Under the pieces are notes generated by a model. The model had not been told where the DNA came from. It did no database searches and saw only the letters and a program-made list of their open reading frames with translations. From Porphyrobacter sp. HT-58-2 (GTDB lineage Bacteria > Pseudomonadota > Alphaproteobacteria > Sphingomonadales > Sphingomonadaceae), in NCBI RefSeq assembly GCF_002952215.1, contig NZ_CP022600.1, forward strand, positions 2,356,001-2,420,000: a stretch of DNA of 64,000 nt, given 5' to 3'. How positions within the stretch are numbered: the first letter of the stretch is position 1; each line of letters begins with the position of its first letter. Positions 58,029-64,000 of the stretch are shown piece by piece. The translations under genes and the position numbers were made by a program.

Positions 58029-59683
58029 CAGGCTGCCGCCCCGGGCATCACCACCCGAACCTGCGGCCGCTTGCCCGACCAGCGCTGCGCGGCACGGCGG
58101 GCGGCAAGGCGGGCAGCTTCGCGGATGGCCGCCTCGTCCTTCGCATCGCGGCCCTTGAGCTTGCCGATGGCCTTCAGCACGTCCTCGGATGCCTCGGCGA
58201 GGAAATCGGGCAGGTCTTCATCAAGCGGCAGGCCCACCGCCTCGATCACCGGCCTTGCGCCGCGGGCGAGCACCACCACCAGCACGCCCTCGCCCGCAAT
58301 CCGGCGGCGCATGGTGATCGCGTCACCATCGGCAGGCGCGATGATGTCGCCATCAAGCACCAGACGGCCCGCGCGCACTTCGGCCAGCTTGCCCGGCTTG
58401 CCGGGAGCGAGACGCACGATATCGCCGTTCTTCTGCACCACCTGATGCGGGATGCCACAAGCCTTCCCGACCCGCGCCTGTTCGGCCATGTGGCGGATTT
58501 CGCCATGCACCGGCACCAGCACCTGCGGCTTGAGCCAGTCGTAGAGCGCCTCCAGCTCCGGGCGACCGGGGTGGCCCGAGACATGGATCAGCGCCTGCCG
58601 GTCGGTCACCATGGTGATCCCGCGCGCGGCGAGCTGGTTCTGGATCTTGCCGATCGGGATTTCATTGCCCGGAATCTGGCGCGAGGAGAACAGCACCACG
58701 TCGCCCGCCGTCAGCTCAATCGGGTGGTTCATATCCGCCATCCGGCCGAGCGCCGCACGCGGTTCGCCCTGCCCGCCGGTGGCAAGGATCAGAACCTCGC
58801 CGCGCGGCAGGCCCATTGCGGTGTCGAAATCGACCGGCGTCGGGAAATCCTGAAGGTAGCCATTATCCTGCGCCACCTCGATGATGCGGTCCAATGAACG
58901 GCCTGCAACGCAAATCTGGCGCCCCGTCTCGCGTGCGACTTCGCCCAGCGTTTGCAGGCGCGCAACATTGCTGGCGAAGGTGGTGACGACCACGCGCTTG
59001 CCCTTGTGGCGCGCAACTTCCTCCATCAGCGCGCGATGCACCGCGCCTTCGGAGCCGGAAGGGTTGGGATTGAAGACATTGGTCGAATCACACACCAAGG
59101 CCAGCACGCCCCCGGAACCAATTTCACGAAGTTCCTCCTCGGTGGTCGGCTCACCAATGATCGGTTCCTCATCGAGCTTCCAGTCGCCGGTGTGGAAGAT
59201 GCGTCCGTGCGGCGTGTCGATCAGCAGGGCGTTACCCTCGGCGATGGAGTGCGCCAGCGGCAGGTAGGTGATGCTGAACGGGCCGAGGTCGATCTGGCCG
59301 TGGTCTTCCTCGATGATGTTGAGTTCGACCTTGCCCAGCAGCCCGGCCTCTTCCAGCTTGCGGGCTACCAGATCGGCGGTGAAGGGCGTGGCATAGAGCG
59401 GCACGCCAAGATCGCCCGCAAAATAGGGCACAGCACCGATATGATCCTCGTGCGCATGGGTCAGCACGATCCCGAGCAGATCCTCGCGCCGTTCCTCAAT
59501 GAAGTCGAGATCAGCAAAGACCAGTTCGACGCCCGGATATTCAGTGCCCGAAAAGGTCATGCCCAGATCGACCATGATCCACTTGCCCTGACAGCCATAG
59601 AGATTGACGTTCATGCCAATCTCGCCGGAGCCGCCGAGGGCCAAGAACAGCAGTTCGTCTTCGGGGGTAAAATCGTTCTTCAC
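58028..59683 (-). CDS. rnj: Ribonuclease J
   Basis: 551 residues. Metallo-beta-lactamase core with LGGSGEIGMNVNLYG, HAHEDHIGA (metal ligands), FHTGDWKLDE and VCDSTNV; beta-CASP part with ATGGQGEP and HVSGHPGRPEL. Has 5' exonuclease and endonuclease activity on mRNA and rRNA. Starts with GTG. Downstream of coaX and birA on the same strand. Confidence 0.95.
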   Translation of the reverse strand: MKNDFTPEDELLFLALGGSGEIGMNVNLYGCQGKWIMVDLGMTFSGTEYPGVELVFADLDFIEERREDLLGIVLTHAHEDHIGAVPYFAGDLGVPLYATPFTADLVARKLEEAGLLGKVELNIIEEDHGQIDLGPFSITYLPLAHSIAEGNALLIDTPHGRIFHTGDWKLDEEPIIGEPTTEEELREIGSGGVLALVCDSTNVFNPNPSGSEGAVHRALMEEVARHKGKRVVVTTFASNVARLQTLGEVARETGRQICVAGRSLDRIIEVAQDNGYLQDFPTPVDFDTAMGLPRGEVLILATGGQGEPRAALGRMADMNHPIELTAGDVVLFSSRQIPGNEIPIGKIQNQLAARGITMVTDRQALIHVSGHPGRPELEALYDWLKPQVLVPVHGEIRHMAEQARVGKACGIPHQVVQKNGDIVRLAPGKPGKLAEVRAGRLVLDGDIIAPADGDAITMRRRIAGEGVLVVVLARGARPVIEAVGLPLDEDLPDFLAEASEDVLKAIGKLKGRDAKDEAAIREAARLAARRAAQRWSGKRPQVRVVMPGAAA

Positions 59684-59706
59684 AATGTCTCTTACGTTGC
59701 GCAGGC

Positions 59707-60501
59707 TCAGGCGGTTTCGGCCTGGCGGGCGAGTATGGCGAGGCCATCAAGGGTGAGGTCGGCATCGACATGGTCGAAGATGTCGGTCGCGTCGTCGAAC
59801 AATATGGCAAGCCCGCCGGTCGCTACAACCTTGGCGGGGCGGCCGATTTCGGATTTCATCTTGGCAACCATGCCCTCCATCATCGCGACATAGCCCCAGA
59901 AGACGCCGATCAGCATCTGGTCTTCGGTGTTGCGGCCGATGACCGAGCGGCTGGCTGGGGCCTTGATCGCGATGCGCGGCAGCTTGGCGGTCTTGCCCAC
60001 CAGCGCATCGAGCGAAAGGTTGATCCCCGGAGCGATCGACCCGCCCTTGTAGGCGCCGGTGAAGTCCACCGCCTCAAACTTGGTCGCCGTGCCGAAATCG
60101 ACGATGATCAGATCGCCGCCATATTTGTGATGCGCGGCAAGGATATTGAGCGCACGGTCAGCGCCCAATGAGGAGGGCTGGTCGACATCGATCTCGAACC
60201 GCCAGCGCGCCGCGCCCTGACCGGCGAACAGGGGCGTGATTCCGAAATACTTCTCGCACAGCACGGTAAGGTTGTGGTCCGCGCGCGGCACCACCGAAGC
60301 GACGATGATCCGCGTTATGGCGTCGCGCTCCACACCTTCGATTTTGAGCAACTGGAGCAGCCAAACGGCATATTCGTCGCCCGTCCGACGCGGATCGGTC
60401 GCGATGCGCCAGCGGGCGCGGATGGTGGGCGTGCCGTCCGGTTCATAGGTGAACAGCGCGAAGACGACATTGGTGTTCCCGACATCGGCGGCGAGCAGCA
60501 T
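59707..60501 (-). CDS. coaX: Type III pantothenate kinase
   Basis: 264 residues of the ASKHA fold: [52 protein letters not shown] and [23 protein letters not shown]. Converts pantothenate to 4'-phosphopantothenate at the start of CoA synthesis. 23 nt before rnj and 17 nt after birA. Confidence 0.96.
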   Translation of the reverse strand: MLLAADVGNTNVVFALFTYEPDGTPTIRARWRIATDPRRTGDEYAVWLLQLLKIEGVERDAITRIIVASVVPRADHNLTVLCEKYFGITPLFAGQGAARWRFEIDVDQPSSLGADRALNILAAHHKYGGDLIIVDFGTATKFEAVDFTGAYKGGSIAPGINLSLDALVGKTAKLPRIAIKAPASRSVIGRNTEDQMLIGVFWGYVAMMEGMVAKMKSEIGRPAKVVATGGLAILFDDATDIFDHVDADLTLDGLAILARQAETA

Positions 60502-60518
60502 GGGTCTGGATCCTTGGA

Positions 60519-61229
60519 TTACGAAATATCGCCAGCGCGAATGACACGTTCGCTGCCATCCGCCAAGCGCAGGCGCAAGGCACCATCGGATTCCTCAAGG
60601 CCGGCGAACGTGCCGGACAGCACCGAACCATCGGTGTCGTGGACGGTGACGGACGAACCGAGCGCGTGGATCGAGAGGCCGAGGAAGCGTTCCAGCGTGC
60701 CACCGAGGTTGTCCGCGCGCCAGAATGCGAGGTTGCTGGCAAACTGTTCGGCAAGGACGCGCGCAAAGTGCTCGACGTCAGGGGCGGCGACGACATCGGC
60801 AAGGGCAGCGGTCTTGCGTCCCTCGATCTGCGGCGCTCGGGCGAGGTTGACCCCTATGCCGACGACCACATGACCGCGCACCATTTCGAGCAGGATGCCG
60901 GACAGCTTGCCGCCATTCAGCAGCACGTCATTGGGCCATTTCAGCGCGAGGCCTGCCGGGCTGTCCTTGATAATCCGTGCGGCCTGAAAAACCGCAATGG
61001 CGGCGACGAAGCTGAGCGAGGCAGCTGGCGGGGCGCCCGCGCCAACCTCAACCACCGTCGAACCCATGAAATTGCCCGCCCCGTCGAACCACTCGCGCCC
61101 CTGCCGCCCGCGCCCGGCGGTCTGGCGGCGGGCGACCAGCCAAGCCCCTTCCGCCCAGCCTTCAGCCGAGCGCAGCGCAGCGGCAAGGTCGGCGTTGGTC
61201 GAGCCGGTCTCTTCGACGACGTGGATCAA
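60519..61229 (-). CDS. birA: Biotin-[acetyl-CoA-carboxylase] ligase
   Basis: 236 residues. ETGSTNADL, the biotinyl-AMP loop region [35 protein letters not shown] and VVGIGVNLA are present. It lacks the N-terminal helix-turn-helix of E. coli BirA, so it is ligase only. TTG start overlaps the nuoN stop (TTGA), a birA position typical after nuoN in alphaproteobacteria. Confidence 0.95.
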   Translation of the reverse strand: MIHVVEETGSTNADLAAALRSAEGWAEGAWLVARRQTAGRGRQGREWFDGAGNFMGSTVVEVGAGAPPAASLSFVAAIAVFQAARIIKDSPAGLALKWPNDVLLNGGKLSGILLEMVRGHVVVGIGVNLARAPQIEGRKTAALADVVAAPDVEHFARVLAEQFASNLAFWRADNLGGTLERFLGLSIHALGSSVTVHDTDGSVLSGTFAGLEESDGALRLRLADGSERVIRAGDIS

Positions 61230-62707
61230 ACCGAGACGATGAACAGCGAGCGCGCTGCCTTGTCGGCCAGATCGGTCAGCGACGGTGTCAGAAGGTAGCC
61301 GAGCGGCGAGATGATCAGCGCAGTAAGGCCCAGCAGCACCCAGTGGCCGGTTTCGCTCTTTCCGGTAACGACGCCGGCGGGCTCATCGAAGAACATCACC
61401 TTGACGAACTTGATGTAATAGAACGCCCCGATCACGCTTGCAGCAATGGCGATGGCGCCGAAGGCGATCAGACCCGCTTCGACCGTCGCCTGGAACACCA
61501 CGAACTTGCTGTAGAAGCCGAGCAGTGGCGGAATGCCCGCTAGGCTGAACATGAACAGCAGCAGCGCCCAGGCAATCGCCGGGCGGGTCACGGACAGGCC
61601 GCGAATATCGGCGAAGGTTTCGAACAACGTCCCGTCCTCGGCCCGCAGCATCAGCAGCGCGACGAAGGAGCCGATGCTCATGGCGACATAGATGAACAGA
61701 TAGACCAGCATCGCCGACGCGCCGCTCGGATTGGCGACCGCCAGACCGAGGAGAATGAAGCCGATATTGTTGATCGAGGAATAGGCCAGCAGGCGCTTGA
61801 GGTTCTCCTGACCGATCGCCCCCAGCGCGCCGAAAATGATCGAGGCGAGCGCGGTGAACATCACGATCTGCTGCCATGCGGCGACCTGCGCGCCGAACAC
61901 CTCGAACACCACGCGCGCGGTCAGGGCGACAGCGGCGACCTTCGGGGCCGTGGCAAAGAACGCGGTGACAGGTGTCGGCGCGCCTTCGTAGACGTCGGGC
62001 GTCCACATGTGGAACGGCACGGCGCTGATCTTGAAAGCGAGGCCGGAGAGCACGAAGATCACGCCGAAGAGTGCGCCAAGCCCCAGTTCACCGGTCAGCC
62101 CGGTGCGAACGGCAGCAAAGCCGGTGCCGCCGGTAAAGCCATAGAGCAGGCTCATGCCGTAAAGCAGGATGCCGCTCGCCAGCGCACCAAGGACGAAATA
62201 CTTGAGCCCCGCCTCGCCTGAACGCGTGTCCTTGCGCAGGATTGCCGCAAGAACGTAAGCGGACAGGCTGTTCAGTTCGAGCCCGAGATAGAGGCTCATG
62301 AAATCATTGGCCGAAACCATGATGCTCATGCCCACAGCAGCAAACATCACCAGCACCGGATATTCGGCGCGCATCCCGCGCTCGGCTCCTGCAGACGGGC
62401 CAGCAAAGAAGGCCGGAGCGATCATCAGCGCGGCGATGGCGGCAAGATAGATCAGCGCCTTGGCAAAGAGTGCAAAAGTGTCGATCTTGAGCAGGCCGCC
62501 AAAAGCCAGCGTTTGCGGACCGTCAACGCCAAGGTGAAGGCCCGGCACCAGCAGGAACCCGGCGACGAACAGCGCCGCCGCCGCACCGATGGCGATTTGA
62601 CGCGCCCCCTTGTCCCCGCTCCACGCGGCGACCAGCAACAGCACGAGGCCGGTAAAGCTCAGCAGCAGCTCAGGGATGATGAGGCCGAAGGAGTGAGCGA
62701 AATCCAT
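61226..62707 (-). CDS. nuoN: NADH-quinone oxidoreductase subunit N
   Basis: 493 residues, about 14 membrane helices, an antiporter-like subunit of complex I. Key charged residues are visible in SLYLGLELNSLSAYVLAAILRKD, VPFHMWTPDVYEGAPTPVTAFFATAPKVAA and NLKRLLAYSSINNIGFILLG. Overlaps nuoM by one base (TAATG). Confidence 0.96.
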   Translation of the reverse strand: MDFAHSFGLIIPELLLSFTGLVLLLVAAWSGDKGARQIAIGAAAALFVAGFLLVPGLHLGVDGPQTLAFGGLLKIDTFALFAKALIYLAAIAALMIAPAFFAGPSAGAERGMRAEYPVLVMFAAVGMSIMVSANDFMSLYLGLELNSLSAYVLAAILRKDTRSGEAGLKYFVLGALASGILLYGMSLLYGFTGGTGFAAVRTGLTGELGLGALFGVIFVLSGLAFKISAVPFHMWTPDVYEGAPTPVTAFFATAPKVAAVALTARVVFEVFGAQVAAWQQIVMFTALASIIFGALGAIGQENLKRLLAYSSINNIGFILLGLAVANPSGASAMLVYLFIYVAMSIGSFVALLMLRAEDGTLFETFADIRGLSVTRPAIAWALLLFMFSLAGIPPLLGFYSKFVVFQATVEAGLIAFGAIAIAASVIGAFYYIKFVKVMFFDEPAGVVTGKSETGHWVLLGLTALIISPLGYLLTPSLTDLADKAARSLFIVSV

Positions 62708-64000
62708 TAGTGCGCGCCCTCCTTGGCGCTCGAATGATCCATGCCCTCGTGGTGCGGCAGCGCATTGGCCGCCTCGGCGCGCGGAGCACCGGGGGCGAGC
62801 TGCGCATCGCCTGCCGGAGCCGCCGCCGCGAGCCGCGCGTCAAGCACGGCAATGTCGGCGCGCATGGGCGCGAGGAAGCTTTCAGGGTAGACGCCCATCC
62901 ACAGCACGGCCGCCGCGATGGGGGCCATCATGATCCATTCGCGGGCCGTGATGTCACCCATCTTGGCCGCGTCCTCGTTCACCTGCGGCCCGAACGCCAC
63001 CCGGCGATAGAGGTAGAGCATATAGGCCGCGCCGAGGATGATCCCGGTGGTGCAGATCAGCGCGACGAGGCTTGATGTCTGGTAAATCCCGGCCAGCGAC
63101 AGGAACTCGCCGACGAAGCCGCTGGTGCCCGGCAGGCCGATGCTCGCCATGGTGAACAGCAGGAAAAAGAGCGCGTAATAAGGCATATTGGTCGCAATCC
63201 CGCCGTAACGGGCAATCTCACGCGTGTGCAACCGGTCGTAGATGACCCCGACACACAGGAACAACGCCCCCGAGACGAGACCGTGCGACAGCATCACGAT
63301 CATCGCGCCTTCCAGCCCCTGCACGTTGAAGGCGAACAGGCCGACGGTAACGATCGCCATGTGCGCGACTGAGGAATAGGCGATCAGCTTCTTCATGTCG
63401 GCCTGCACCAGCGCGACCAGCGAGGTGTAGACCACCGCAACCATCGACAGCGCGAACACGAGCCATGCAAACTGCGCGGAGGCCTCGGGGAACATCGGCA
63501 GGCTGAAACGGATGAAGCCATAGCCGCCGAGCTTCAGCAGCACGCCCGCCAGAATGACCGAGCCAGCGGTCGGCGCCTGCACGTGCGCGTCGGGCAGCCA
63601 GGTATGCATCGGCCACATCGGCACCTTCACCGCAAAGCTCGCAAAGAAGGCCAGCCACAGCCAGGTCTGCGCGCCTGCCGGGAAGTTGTACTGCATCAGC
63701 GTCGGAATGTCGGAGGTGCCCGCCTCGGCTACCATCCAGAACATCGCGATGAGCATCAGCACCGAGCCCAGCAGGGTGTAGAGGAAGAACTTGTAGCTCG
63801 CGTAGATGCGGTTATCCCCGCCCCACACGCCGATGATGAGATACATCGGAATGAGGCCCGCCTCGAAGAAGACGTAGAACAGGAACAGATCCTGCGCCGC
63901 GAAGGTGCCGATCATCAGCACCTCCATGAACAGGAAGGCGGCCATGTATTCGCCGACCCGCTTGGTGATCGAATCCCAGCTCGCCAGGATGCAGACCGGC
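62707..64000 (-). CDS. nuoM: NADH-quinone oxidoreductase subunit M, 5' end beyond window
   Basis: The frame is open to the right edge, with residues [17 protein letters not shown] before the first internal ATG, so the N-terminal 80-100 residues are outside the window. About 431 residues are present. Antiporter-like motifs: [53 protein letters not shown] and [16 protein letters not shown]. The C-terminal tail is Ala/His-rich ([16 protein letters not shown]), longer than in most relatives. Confidence 0.96.
   Translation of the reverse strand, partial: PVCILASWDSITKRVGEYMAAFLFMEVLMIGTFAAQDLFLFYVFFEAGLIPMYLIIGVWGGDNRIYASYKFFLYTLLGSVLMLIAMFWMVAEAGTSDIPTLMQYNFPAGAQTWLWLAFFASFAVKVPMWPMHTWLPDAHVQAPTAGSVILAGVLLKLGGYGFIRFSLPMFPEASAQFAWLVFALSMVAVVYTSLVALVQADMKKLIAYSSVAHMAIVTVGLFAFNVQGLEGAMIVMLSHGLVSGALFLCVGVIYDRLHTREIARYGGIATNMPYYALFFLLFTMASIGLPGTSGFVGEFLSLAGIYQTSSLVALICTTGIILGAAYMLYLYRRVAFGPQVNEDAAKMGDITAREWIMMAPIAAAVLWMGVYPESFLAPMRADIAVLDARLAAAAPAGDAQLAPGAPRAEAANALPHHEGMDHSSAKEGAH

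Overview
The window is about 64 kb of GC-rich chromosome from an alphaproteobacterium. It is most likely a sphingomonad of the Erythrobacter/Porphyrobacter type. This rests on the dusB-ntrB-ntrC-ntrY-ntrX-hfq-hflX order, the fused ispDF gene, a pyruvate dehydrogenase E1 beta subunit carrying its own lipoyl domain, DUF1467 and DUF1178 proteins, and a LexA operator of the alphaproteobacterial GTTC-N7-GTTC type. I see no insertion sequence, prophage, integrase or CRISPR array. This is compact core chromosome with many 1-4 nt start/stop overlaps.

Layout. 1-9.6 kb: tail of mazG, then on the minus strand dusB, two nitrogen two-component systems (NtrBC, NtrYX), a tandem-domain Hfq and HflX. ntrX carries an apparent one-base frameshift. 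9.7-15 kb: ispDF, a small secreted protein and cinA on plus; a RatA/COQ10-like protein, lipA and a secreted repeat protein on minus. 15.1-24.7 kb: gyrA, a YhhN-like membrane protein, trmFO, an EF-hand protein, a phytoene-synthase-like protein and a TadG/TadE/TadE operon. 24.7-32.5 kb: pdhA-pdhB, a FtsB/DivIC-like protein, an acyl-CoA dehydrogenase, an MFS transporter, tRNA-Arg(CCT), a DUF1178-nitrilase-glutaredoxin operon and hsp20 behind a probable heat-shock promoter and ROSE-type RNA thermometer. 32.5-36 kb: a structured intergenic RNA candidate, pyrG, secG and tpiA. 36.2-45.6 kb: ppiD, trpE, a phosphodiester-glycosidase-like lipoprotein, trpG, trpD, trpC, moaC, moeA, then lexA. 45.8-51.1 kb: comEC, gltX, gltA and a small membrane protein. 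51.1-57.8 kb: a block of poorly known genes (a histidine-kinase-like protein without its phospho-acceptor histidine, an unknown helical protein, a nucleotidyltransferase-like membrane protein, an HPt-like protein also lacking its histidine, and a large membrane coiled-coil protein). 57.7-64 kb: DUF1467, RNase J, coaX, birA, nuoN and the 3' part of nuoM, which is the end of a complex I operon.

Most genes are housekeeping. The observations that deserve follow-up are the histidine-less signalling block, the asymmetric tandem Hfq, the structured RNA between hsp20 and pyrG, the hsp20 thermometer, the ntrX frameshift and a LexA-type box in front of gyrA.
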